Source: Desulfobacteraceae bacterium (GTDB lineage: Bacteria; Desulfobacterota; Desulfobacteria; Desulfobacterales; UBA11574). From it: a stretch of DNA of 5,432 nucleotides. Of the stretch, positions 1 to 5,432 are shown one piece after another. Below the pieces are notes generated by a model, which was not told where the DNA came from, made no database searches, and saw nothing but the letters and a program-made list of their open reading frames with translations. Location: positions 3,743 to 9,174 of the forward strand of contig DNGT01000139.1 of the NCBI GenBank assembly GCA_003486165.1, read 5' to 3'. A program made the position numbers and the translations under genes. Each line of letters opens with the position of its first letter. Positions within the stretch are counted from its first letter, which is position 1.

Positions 1-600
1 CTCAAATGCAAGGTCTGGCTCAATACGGAGTGAGGGCACGAACTTTTCGCAGTCCGGGTCGGACTGCAAAGATTCAACATTGAGCACAACTTTGAGTGTA
101 AAAGTATCATTCAATACTATGCCCAGTGGATTCGGGAAGGAAAGCTGAAAGTGAATTCCGACTGGAATAAGGACTTGAAGATAAAATTCACGGTACAGGA
201 TCCATGCCAGCTGGTACGAAAGAGCTTCGGCGATCCGGTGGCGGAAGACATGCGATTTGTCGTTAAATCGGTGGTGGGTGAAGAAAATTTTATTGATATG
301 AATCCCAACAGATCGAACAATTACTGTTGCGGCGGCGGCGGGGGGTTCCTGCAATCCGGATTCCCCGATGCCCGGCGATATTACGGCAAACGTAAGTTTG
401 ACCAGATCATGGAAACCGGTGCTGATTACTGCCTGACACCGTGCCACAACTGCCACGCACAAATTCACGATTTAAAAGACCATTATGGAGGGAAATACCA
501 CACGACGCATTTATGGACCATTATATGCCTGTCTCTGGGGATTCTCGGTGAAAATGAGCGTGAGTATCTCGGGTCGGATTTGTCCGAGTTTGGATTATAA
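1..600 (+). CDS. CCG-domain (HdrD/GlpC-like) Fe-S oxidoreductase, 3' part, probable selenoprotein
   Basis: Frame 1 is open from the window edge to the TAA at 598-600 except for one TGA at 31-33, read here as selenocysteine; 199 residues are visible and the 5' end lies outside. The second CCG domain is complete: Cys69 (in DPCQLVR), Cys109-Cys110 (YCCGGGGGFLQ), then Cys148-H-N-Cys151, i.e. CX39CCX37CXXC. This pattern binds an iron-sulfur cluster in heterodisulfide reductase subunits B/D, GlpC and related proteins. The stretch WLNTE-Sec-GHE looks like the end of the first CCG domain, where a Cys is usual. Family members pass electrons between thiol/disulfide or quinone pools and other carriers; the actual partner cannot be told here. 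No membrane segment is seen. A GTG at 151 with AAGGAAA upstream could start a shorter ORF, but family-like sequence (SIIQYYAQWIREGKL) extends upstream of it, so I reject that start. Family assignment is firm; exact subfamily is not. Confidence 0.85.
31..33 (+). other. In-frame TGA, predicted selenocysteine codon
   Basis: The TGA lies in the context T-E-TGA-G-H-E, within sequence that reads as the same protein on both sides (LKCKVWLNTE before, GHELFAVRVGLQRF after). Related CCG proteins, as I recall them, have Cys here (ECGH). A SECIS-like hairpin follows 15 bases downstream. A sequencing error (TGC read as TGA) or a nonsense mutation is the alternative. Confidence 0.72.
44..72 (+). promoter_or_regulatory. 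Bacterial SECIS-like stem-loop
   Basis: GCAGTCCG (49-56) pairs perfectly with CGGACTGC (60-67) around a GGT loop (57-59). After one C/A mismatch (48/68) the stem continues with 44-47 against 69-72, including one G-U pair. The loop starts 23 bases after the TGA, inside the 16-37 base range known for bacterial SECIS elements, and has the G-G-U loop signature recognised by SelB in the E. coli fdhF element. The bulged U of the E. coli element is not obvious. The element lies inside the coding sequence, as is normal in bacteria. Confidence 0.7.
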
Positions 601-651
601 AATGACTTTCCGTTATTAAACCAGATTTCGCTTGTTTTTACAAATATGCCT

Positions 652-690
652 ACAAAAAACCTGCCCCGGAAGATGGTGCAGGTTTTTTGT
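652..690 (+). terminator. Strong rho-independent terminator, symmetric
   Basis: The arms ACAAAAAACCTGC (652-664) and GCAGGTTTTTTGT (678-690) are perfect 13-bp complements around a 13-base loop. The six T residues lie in the 3' arm, and the A-run of the 5' arm gives the same signal on the minus strand. It lies 51 bases after the CCG-protein stop and separates that gene from the AroE-like gene, so the two are probably not co-transcribed. Confidence 0.85.
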
Positions 691-815
691 CTCACAAGAA
701 CCGCTAAATTAAAATTTGATTTCCCGCTTTTTTTCAGTAAACGGGATTTCCGCTACGCTATGGCCGGGGTGTTCCTCTTTGGAGATTCGTTCGGTCTTAA
801 GGTGATGATTTTCGA

Positions 816-1634
816 ATGCAAGTATACTGCATATTGGGCGACGAACGGGTCATGCGTTCAAAATCGCCGACCATATTTTCCACGGTGCTGAAACGGATCG
901 GATTAAATGGGGCATTTGTGCCTTTTAGAGTTGATCCCGATCAGATCGGTTCGGCATTGAAAAGTATCAGGGTCCTGAATATCGCCGGGGCGAGTATCAC
1001 CATACCGTTTAAAGAGAAAGTAATACCGCATTTGGATGTACTTTCAGAAGGGGCGAATATTATCGGCGCCATCAACACCATCGTTCGTAACGGCAATATA
1101 CTTAAAGGATACAATACCAATGCCATTGGTTTCATGGACGCCCTGAGTGAATCGGGATTTGATGTTGAGGAAAAATCAGCCCTGGTTTTCGGAACCGGCG
1201 GTGCCGCCAAAGCCATTGTGTTTATTTTAAACTGGTTGAGAACAACCTCTATTTTTGTTGCCGGCCGTAATGAAAATAAAACCTCTGAGATGGTTCATCG
1301 TTTTGGCGGAGAAGCCTTACGCCTTGATGAACTTGAGAATCGAACCTTGTCTGTCAACATCGTGGTCAACGCCACTTCTGTTTCAAGCCCGGATGAGTCT
1401 CTGGAGATGAAGGTGTTAATTGACAAACTCAATATAAAAGATTGCGAACTGGTGGTGGATCTCAATTATGGTCGCATTGAAAATTTCTGGCAGGATATGG
1501 CCCGACGCATTGGTGCACGGTTCATGGATGGTCTACCTTCCCTCGCATATCAGTGCAGACGCACCCTGGCGCTCTGGACAGGCATTCAGGTGCCGCCCGA
1601 GGAATTTATAAAAGCCCTTAATGAAAAATTCTAA
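816..1634 (+). CDS. aroE: Shikimate dehydrogenase-family protein (AroE-like), catalytic Asp replaced by Asn
   Basis: This 272-residue protein has the usual AroE length and layout. The N-terminal substrate domain has the S15-K-S17-P shikimate-binding serines, T62-x-P-F-K66 with the catalytic Lys, and GAINTIV with N87. The Rossmann domain has GTGGAAKA (126-133), a NATS turn (185-188), DLNY (215-218), and the C-terminal GLPSLAYQ with Q246 and WTG. AroE reduces 3-dehydroshikimate to shikimate with NADPH in the cytoplasm. Oddly, the GxNTD motif reads GYNTN, so Asn102 stands where the catalytic Asp is expected, and Ser60 replaces the usual Asn of NVTxPxK. Either activity is altered or this is a paralogue with another substrate. 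ATG 816 is the only candidate start after the in-frame TAA at 798; AAGGTG (799-804) is a possible ribosome site at somewhat long spacing. It stands alone, behind a terminator and convergent with the kinase genes. Family membership is sure; true AroE function is less so. Confidence 0.88.
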   Translation: MQVYCILGDERVMRSKSPTIFSTVLKRIGLNGAFVPFRVDPDQIGSALKSIRVLNIAGASITIPFKEKVIPHLDVLSEGANIIGAINTIVRNGNILKGYNTNAIGFMDALSESGFDVEEKSALVFGTGGAAKAIVFILNWLRTTSIFVAGRNENKTSEMVHRFGGEALRLDELENRTLSVNIVVNATSVSSPDESLEMKVLIDKLNIKDCELVVDLNYGRIENFWQDMARRIGARFMDGLPSLAYQCRRTLALWTGIQVPPEEFIKALNEKF

Positions 1635-1638
1635 CTCA

Positions 1639-1782
1639 TGTTCATCCATCAATGGTCTTTTTGCCCAATCTCTGCGTTATGCTCAAAAAATAATTCTCAG
1701 AATATCAACTACAACTATATGCCTCCGGTTATTTTTTTGCATACCTTGATCTTGAACAAAAATCCTCATTTATGGATGAACA
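1639..1782. repeat. 144-bp imperfect palindromic element between convergent genes
   Basis: The ends are perfect 11-bp inverted repeats, TGTTCATCCAT (1639-1649) and ATGGATGAACA (1772-1782). Similarity continues inward over about 65 bases per arm with small gaps: AATG, TTTTTG, TATGC and AAAAAATAA occur in matching order on the left arm and on the complement of the right arm. It fills nearly the whole 153-bp gap between two convergent stop codons. It would fold into one long hairpin in RNA from either strand and could end both transcripts. It has no ORF, so it resembles a MITE- or REP-type dispersed element rather than a simple terminator. Only one copy is in this window, so dispersal is inferred. 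Confidence 0.6.
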
Positions 1783-1787
1783 CCAAC

Positions 1788-3275
1788 TCAATTTTTGACG
1801 GGAAGTAAAACAGTAAAAACACTCCCTTTTCCGGGTTCGCTCTCTACCTCGATGAATCCGCCCATGGAATCCAGAAGCCCTTTGACGATGGGCAGTCCAA
1901 GGCCGGTTCCGGTGATATATCTGGTTTTATCGTCTTTTACTCTATAAAACCTATCAAAGATTTTATTCAGATATTTGTCGGCGATACCAAATCCATTGTC
2001 TTTAACCTTCACGCGCACGTTGATGCCGGCCATATCAACCGTTACGATAATTTCTCCACCCTCTTGTGTATAATTGATCGCATTGGTAACAAGATTTCCA
2101 AAAATACTTTCAAGTGCAATGGGATCTGCGGTAAGTTCAGGGAGTTCATCCTGTGGCAGTACAAGGGTGAGAGACTGGTTCTTTTTTTGAGCCGAGGTCC
2201 TTAGAAATTCGATGATGTTCTTCAGAATCTCTTCAAGTCGAAGGGATTGAGGTTCTTGACAAATAATTCCTTCCTCGATACGTGAAAGGTCAAGCAGATC
2301 CCCAATCAGCGAAATCAATCCTTTTGTTTTTTCCCTGGCACGGTCGAGAATATGCTGATCTTGCGCAAAGTCTTCACCCACCATGTCTTTGATGACAAGG
2401 GCAAGCTGTTCATGGATGGTGGACAATGGCGACCGCAATTCGTGTGAAACCTTTGCAACGAATTCTGATTTTAGGTGGTCCAAAAGCTTCATGGCGCTGA
2501 TGTCCACAATATTGAGCACTGCTCCAAGGCATTCCTTCTTTTCCCCCAAAATCGGCTGTCCTCTGGCCATAAAATATTTCTCATCAGGAAGAGAAAACTC
2601 GTAATTCGGGATGTCGTCATAATCCACATGTTTTCCCTGAGATATTTCCAGGACCAGTTGACAAAGGTCTTCATCCGGCAGATAGTCCTCTATCCGGTTG
2701 CCGGTTTTCACGTTTTTATCAAGACCAAGAAGCTGTCTGAAGGCGGGATTCATCAACATCACCCGGCCTTTAGGGTCAGTTACCACAACACCGCTGGGGA
2801 ACGATTCAATGATGGTTCGGATACGGCTTTTTTCCGTATCCAGATCAGATAGTGTCCGGTTTCTCTCCTGCTCAAGCCTTTTTGCCTCTTGTATAAAATG
2901 AATTTTCTCCCAGGCTCGATTGACGACAATTCTAAGCTGATCCGGCTCAAAGGGCTTGGGGATGAAGTCATAGGCCCCTTGTTTCATGGCTTCGATGGCT
3001 GTTTCTACCGTAGCATATCCCGTGATTACGATAACTTGTATGGTTTTGCTCAGCATCCGAATGCGCTTTAAAACCTCCAGCCCGTCCATGCCCGGCATTT
3101 TCAGATCCAGAAGAACGATGTCGATTCTCTCTTTGTCCAATACATCCAGTGCTTCGTCTCCGCGTGTGGCTTTCATGACCTTAAAACCGGTGCGGGTGAG
3201 AATACGTTCAGATGCGTCACGAATATCCTGCTCATCATCAACAACCAGTACCGCTATGTCCGGATTAATTTCCAC
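1788..3275 (-). CDS. Hybrid sensor: receiver-PAS-histidine kinase
   Basis: Soluble 495-residue protein with an unusual order: receiver first, then kinase. The receiver (about 8-122) has the acidic pair D13-D14, phospho-acceptor D57 in LLDLKMPGMDG, T85 and K107. A coiled linker (about 123-150) leads to a PAS domain (about 150-263, ESFPSGVVVTDPKGRV). HisKA follows with H278 in SHELRSP, then HATPase with N398 (N box), DNGFGI (426-431) and GTGLGL (456-461). All catalytic residues are present; no membrane segment is seen. The start is set at GTG 3275 because AAAGGAG (3288-3282) sits 6 bases upstream of it; the ATG at 3281 directly abuts that site with no spacing, but would add only two residues. 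The gene overlaps the end of the upstream kinase by 11 bp, implying coupled translation and joint function. The receiver is the likely target of that kinase, and its state probably tunes this kinase's output. No DNA-binding or enzymatic output domain is present. Confidence 0.93.
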   Translation of the reverse strand: MEINPDIAVLVVDDEQDIRDASERILTRTGFKVMKATRGDEALDVLDKERIDIVLLDLKMPGMDGLEVLKRIRMLSKTIQVIVITGYATVETAIEAMKQGAYDFIPKPFEPDQLRIVVNRAWEKIHFIQEAKRLEQERNRTLSDLDTEKSRIRTIIESFPSGVVVTDPKGRVMLMNPAFRQLLGLDKNVKTGNRIEDYLPDEDLCQLVLEISQGKHVDYDDIPNYEFSLPDEKYFMARGQPILGEKKECLGAVLNIVDISAMKLLDHLKSEFVAKVSHELRSPLSTIHEQLALVIKDMVGEDFAQDQHILDRAREKTKGLISLIGDLLDLSRIEEGIICQEPQSLRLEEILKNIIEFLRTSAQKKNQSLTLVLPQDELPELTADPIALESIFGNLVTNAINYTQEGGEIIVTVDMAGINVRVKVKDNGFGIADKYLNKIFDRFYRVKDDKTRYITGTGLGLPIVKGLLDSMGGFIEVESEPGKGSVFTVLLPVKN

Positions 3276-4752
3276 TTGCATCTCCTTTATTTTCTTGAGT
3301 GCCGATGGGAAGTATTATCGAAAAGGTTGTTCCTTTTTCTCGTCTGCTTTCAGCATGGAGATGACCCCCATGATTTTGAACGATTCGGTAAGCCAGACTA
3401 AGGCCCAGACCGGTCCCTTTGCCTTCTTCTTTGGTGGTAAAAAACGGTTCGAAAATATGGGGAAGATTTTCTTCGGATATCCCTGGCCCTGTATCTGATA
3501 TTTCAATGCGGACCTGTTCTTCGCTCTTTAATAGGAGACTTTTTACTGTCAAAATCCCCTTTCCCTCCATGGCCTGGGCTGCATTGAGAATGATGTTCAT
3601 AAACAAATGATACAGTTGCTGGATATCAACAAGCACCAAAGGGAGTGATGAATCGAGGTCCTTTACGATATTGATGTTGTGGAACAGGGTCTGGCTTTCG
3701 AGCAAAAAAAGAGTTCGGGTGAGGGCCTTGTTGATGTCATGGGGACGCATCAGGTGGCGTGTCTGCCGGGTAAACTCAAGCAGTTCCTTTACCGTGTCGC
3801 GGCATCTCTTTGCATCTCTCAATATACGGTTTAAATCTTCTTTTGCCCCTTCCTCGAGATCATATTCTTCCAGGATGAGTTTGGCAAACAGAGTGATCCC
3901 TCCGAGAGGGTTGTTTAGCTGATGCGCAACTCCTGCGGCCAGTTTCCCTAAAGATGACATTTTTTCCGCCTGAAGAAGCTGAAGTTGGGTTTTTTCAAGC
4001 TCTTCTTTCATCCGGAGCTCTTCTCGTAGATCATGAAAAAAGCCGATAGTTGCGATTTCTTTCCCGTTCTCATAAATAATGGAAGCATTCAGCATGATGG
4101 GAATAATTTCACCATATTTACTGATAATGTCTACTTTATAGGATTTGAGTTTTCCTTTGCCGTCGTAGTCATCACTTCTGAGGTTTCTCATCACCTCATA
4201 CGCATTATTATCAGGATATATATCCCTAACATTCAGATGATTTAGCGCTTCATCCACCGTATACCCGAATACCTTTTCGGCAGCTTCATTGAAGATGAGA
4301 ATTTTGCCTTTTGTATCCGAAGAAATAATGCCGTCCACAGCACTTGAAATGAGATTTCGTAAAAAGGCATTAGAACGCTGAAGTTTTTCTTCAAGTCCAC
4401 CCCTGGTGGGAAGGTCGAAATCCATGCTGACATAAGCTTCGATTTCGTTGCCGGAATAGATGGGGTATGAAAAAAAACACGGCATTTCATTGAGGTCTAA
4501 CGTGCTTTCCGGTTTGGGCATTAATGCGGGCTTTCGCTTTTCAATGGACTCTTTTACGGCACAATTTTCACAAGGGGAAGATCGATCATAAAACACGTGA
4601 TGACAGTGTTTTCCGATAGTTTCAGAATCAGCGAGTCCATTCAGTCGGCAATTGGCAGCAAGGATTTTAAATTCAGGTGAAACCACAATGAACCTTCTTT
4701 TGAAAGCGCCGATCGCTTTGAGCAAATATTTTTTTTCAGTTTCTATGCCCAT
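3265..4752 (-). CDS. Soluble PAS-PAS sensor histidine kinase
   Basis: A 495-residue cytoplasmic kinase, first gene of a two-gene unit. The N-terminal PAS-like domain (about 12-117) carries a Cys cluster, C50[11 protein letters not shown]61-EN-C64, of a type common in sensors of anaerobic deltaproteobacteria and plausibly binding metal or sensing redox; the ligand is unknown. A second PAS domain (about 129-242, [27 protein letters not shown]) is followed by a coiled coil and HisKA with H277 in [12 protein letters not shown]; the residue after His is Gln instead of the usual Glu/Asp. The HATPase domain has N390, DTGPGI (420-425), FEPFFTTK (434-441) and GTGLGL (446-451), an NtrB-like kinase core. 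The start chosen is ATG 4752; an in-frame TTG at 4776 would add eight residues. Neither has a convincing ribosome site. The next gene overlaps by 11 bp and provides a receiver domain. It could equally serve a regulator encoded elsewhere. Confidence 0.93.
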   Translation of the reverse strand: MGIETEKKYLLKAIGAFKRRFIVVSPEFKILAANCRLNGLADSETIGKHCHHVFYDRSSPCENCAVKESIEKRKPALMPKPESTLDLNEMPCFFSYPIYSGNEIEAYVSMDFDLPTRGGLEEKLQRSNAFLRNLISSAVDGIISSDTKGKILIFNEAAEKVFGYTVDEALNHLNVRDIYPDNNAYEVMRNLRSDDYDGKGKLKSYKVDIISKYGEIIPIMLNASIIYENGKEIATIGFFHDLREELRMKEELEKTQLQLLQAEKMSSLGKLAAGVAHQLNNPLGGITLFAKLILEEYDLEEGAKEDLNRILRDAKRCRDTVKELLEFTRQTRHLMRPHDINKALTRTLFLLESQTLFHNINIVKDLDSSLPLVLVDIQQLYHLFMNIILNAAQAMEGKGILTVKSLLLKSEEQVRIEISDTGPGISEENLPHIFEPFFTTKEEGKGTGLGLSLAYRIVQNHGGHLHAESRREKGTTFSIILPIGTQENKGDASGN

Positions 4753-4802
4753 AATATGTCCGATATGGATGCACAAATCTTCAGAGGATTCGTATCTTTA
4801 GA

Positions 4803-4824
4803 GATTTAATTGATTAATTAAATC
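4803..4824. promoter_or_regulatory. AT-rich palindrome upstream of the kinase genes
   Basis: GATTTAATT (4803-4811) and AATTAAATC (4816-4824) are perfect 9-bp inverted arms around GATT. The centre lies about 60 bp upstream of the ATG at 4752, in the likely promoter or 5' leader of the kinase unit. It suits a regulator dimer site. It lacks a GC-rich stem or T-tract, so it is not a terminator. Chance is possible in such AT-rich DNA. Confidence 0.4.
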
Positions 4825-4941
4825 GATGGGTTGAGTTTCTTTTAATATACATGCAATCAATCATAACCTCTTTCAGAAGTCAACTGCTGTTTTTTCGAAT
4901 TTTCTCACTGCCGACTGTTAAAGGCTATTAACGAAAACTAT

Positions 4942-4990
4942 ACCGGGATGCTCCCCGCAAGCCCGGTCCTTTAGAGCGGAGAGGCTTCAC
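4942..4990 (+). mobile_element. Probable decayed right end of an IS200/IS605 (TnpB-type) element
   Basis: The stretch AAGCCCGGTCCTTTAG (4959-4974), then GCGGAGAG and terminal TTCAC (4986-4990), resembles from memory the right-end hairpins of IS605-group elements, which typically read AGCCCCGTCCTTTAGGGCGGGGAG and end near TTCAC. Two interleaved stems are possible: ACCGGG (4942-4947) with CCCGGT (4962-4967), and CTCCCCGC (4951-4958) with GCGGAGAG (4976-4983, one mismatch). That is a pseudoknot-like arrangement, as expected for the 3' scaffold of a TnpB guide RNA. No tnpA or tnpB coding sequence is visible, and I could not place a left end, so this is a remnant at best. Confidence 0.4.
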
Positions 4991-5044
4991 AAAAATTTAG
5001 ATTATTTTACACTGAAGTTGCTGCGATTCAAAATAACCATAACC

Positions 5045-5058
5045 TGACAAATTTGTCA
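5045..5058. promoter_or_regulatory. Perfect 14-bp palindrome, operator-like, with extra half-site
   Basis: TGACAAATTTGTCA reads identically on both strands. The half-site TTTGTCA at 5052-5058 recurs in the same orientation at 5071-5077, 19 bp on, about two helical turns. This is typical of repressor or activator dimer sites. It lies about 225 bp upstream of the transporter start and about 300 bp from the kinase start, so the controlled gene is uncertain. Confidence 0.4.
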
Positions 5059-5141
5059 CCATGTAGTAGTTTTGTCAATAAAAAGATGTTTAAAAATAAA
5101 TGCCAACGCCTTGAGATCAACTGGTAATCTTTGTCCAAAAT

Positions 5142-5171
5142 TTGACTCGTTATGCAGGGTTTGGATCAAAT
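5142..5171 (+). promoter_or_regulatory. Weak sigma-70-like promoter candidate for the transporter
   Basis: TTGACT (5142-5147, 5 of 6 consensus bases) is followed after 18 bases by TCAAAT (5166-5171, 4 of 6). It would give a leader of about 100 bases ahead of the ATG at 5283. Such matches are common by chance. Confidence 0.2.
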
Positions 5172-5282
5172 AATCACGGTTGACGACCCGGCTTTTGGTA
5201 AGTATCATATCGCCTGCCTTATGGAGGTTAGTGATTACAAACACTTTTGTCATGACTTCTTATACATCGAGGTGACAGGATT

Positions 5283-5432
5283 ATGGCTAAACGGGTGAGT
5301 ATTTCAGACTTTCTCGGCCTTCGCAAAAGTACCGTCGGGATGCTGTTCATGGTTATCCTTGTGGGTATGGGCGAGCGGATGGCCGAAAGGTTTTTACCGA
5401 TTTATCTCATTGCTCTGGGAGGCGGTGCTATA
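5283..5432 (+). CDS. Probable MFS transporter, N-terminal 50 codons
   Basis: The ORF opens with ATG 5283, preceded at 7 bases by the good ribosome site GAGGTGA (5269-5275), and runs off the window. After a basic N-terminus (MAKRVSISDFLGLRK) comes a hydrophobic segment (about 19-30, GMLFMVILVGMG), then GERMAERFLPIYLIALGGGAI. This resembles the first helix and following loop of major facilitator superfamily permeases, in which an R-F-x-P-x-Y-L-x-A-x-G stretch is frequent. It would be an inner-membrane secondary transporter; the substrate cannot be inferred. It is divergent from the kinase genes, so shared control is possible but unproven. With only 50 residues, another polytopic membrane family cannot be excluded. 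Confidence 0.7.
   Translation, partial: MAKRVSISDFLGLRKSTVGMLFMVILVGMGERMAERFLPIYLIALGGGAI

Larger units (their letters stand above)
4753..5282. other. 530-bp intergenic region between divergent genes
   Basis: This AT-rich gap separates the kinase unit (leftward) from the transporter (rightward). It holds an AT-rich palindrome near the kinase start, a probable IS200/IS605 right-end remnant, a perfect 14-bp palindrome with an extra half-site, and one weak promoter match on the plus strand. I found no tRNA or known riboswitch, and no convincing sigma-70 or sigma-54 promoter for the kinases. Two short ORFs (5056-5253 minus and 5152-5298 plus) overlap each other and look like chance. Confidence 0.6.

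Noticed and set aside
151..600. A complete 149-residue CCG protein starting at GTG 151
   Set aside because: Family-like sequence continues upstream to at least codon 1 of the window, the first CCG domain would be lost, and the TGA upstream has a SECIS-like hairpin. The start looks like a by-product of treating that TGA as a stop.
718..755. Hairpin TCCCG...CGGGA with a T-run upstream of the AroE-like gene
   Set aside because: The stem is only 5 bp, the T-run is in the loop rather than after the stem, and a far stronger terminator lies just upstream.
646..891. 81-codon plus-strand ORF between the CCG gene and the AroE-like gene
   Set aside because: It begins just before and runs through the terminator hairpin, overlaps the AroE-like start in another frame, and shows no recognisable protein features.
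4918..4990. Possible c-di-GMP (GEMM) riboswitch because of CGCAAGCC with nearby GAAA
   Set aside because: The order and spacing of the conserved GEMM elements and the closing helix are missing, and the 3' part fits an IS605-type right end better.
5056..5253. 65-codon minus-strand ORF in the divergent intergenic region
   Set aside because: There is no good ribosome site, no recognised family, and its stop lies inside the 14-bp palindrome. It could be a small hypothetical gene, but nothing supports it over chance.
5152..5298. 48-codon plus-strand ORF overlapping the transporter start by 16 bp
   Set aside because: A coupled leader peptide was considered, but no ribosome site precedes its ATG and the transporter has its own strong one.

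Overview
The window looks like a chromosomal segment of a deltaproteobacterial anaerobe, most likely in the Desulfobacterota (sulfate-reducer) range. This is an inference. It rests on a heterodisulfide-reductase-type CCG-domain iron-sulfur protein, soluble PAS kinases with a Cys-rich PAS motif, moderate GC content, and an apparent selenocysteine codon.

Layout. (1) 1-600, plus strand: the 3' end of a CCG-domain (HdrD/GlpC-like) Fe-S oxidoreductase. Its homologous-looking reading frame runs upstream through an in-frame TGA at 31-33. The TGA sits where a conserved Cys is expected (E-x-G-H-E) and is followed at the right distance by a strong SECIS-like hairpin (49-67, loop GGT). I read this as a selenoprotein. 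A strong bidirectional terminator follows at 652-690. (2) 816-1634, plus: a shikimate-dehydrogenase-family protein (AroE-like). It keeps the substrate Ser pair, catalytic Lys and NADP-binding loop but has Asn where the catalytic Asp is expected. (3) 1639-1782: a 144-bp imperfect palindrome between convergent genes, probably a dispersed palindromic element that also ends transcription. (4) 4752 down to 1788, minus: two overlapping genes for soluble sensor kinases, PAS-PAS-HisKA-HATPase followed by REC-PAS-HisKA-HATPase. (5) 4753-5282: a 530-bp divergent intergenic region with two palindromes, a probable decayed right end of an IS200/IS605 (TnpB-type) element, and a weak candidate promoter. (6) 5283-5432, plus: the first 50 codons of a probable MFS transporter.

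The two kinases form a clear unit: overlapping genes, no membrane segments, and a receiver fused to the second kinase, suggesting a cytoplasmic phosphorelay. No output regulator lies in the window. The remaining genes show no obvious functional link to each other. The most notable item is the predicted selenocysteine in the CCG protein; the AroE-like Asp-to-Asn change and the IS605-like remnant come next.
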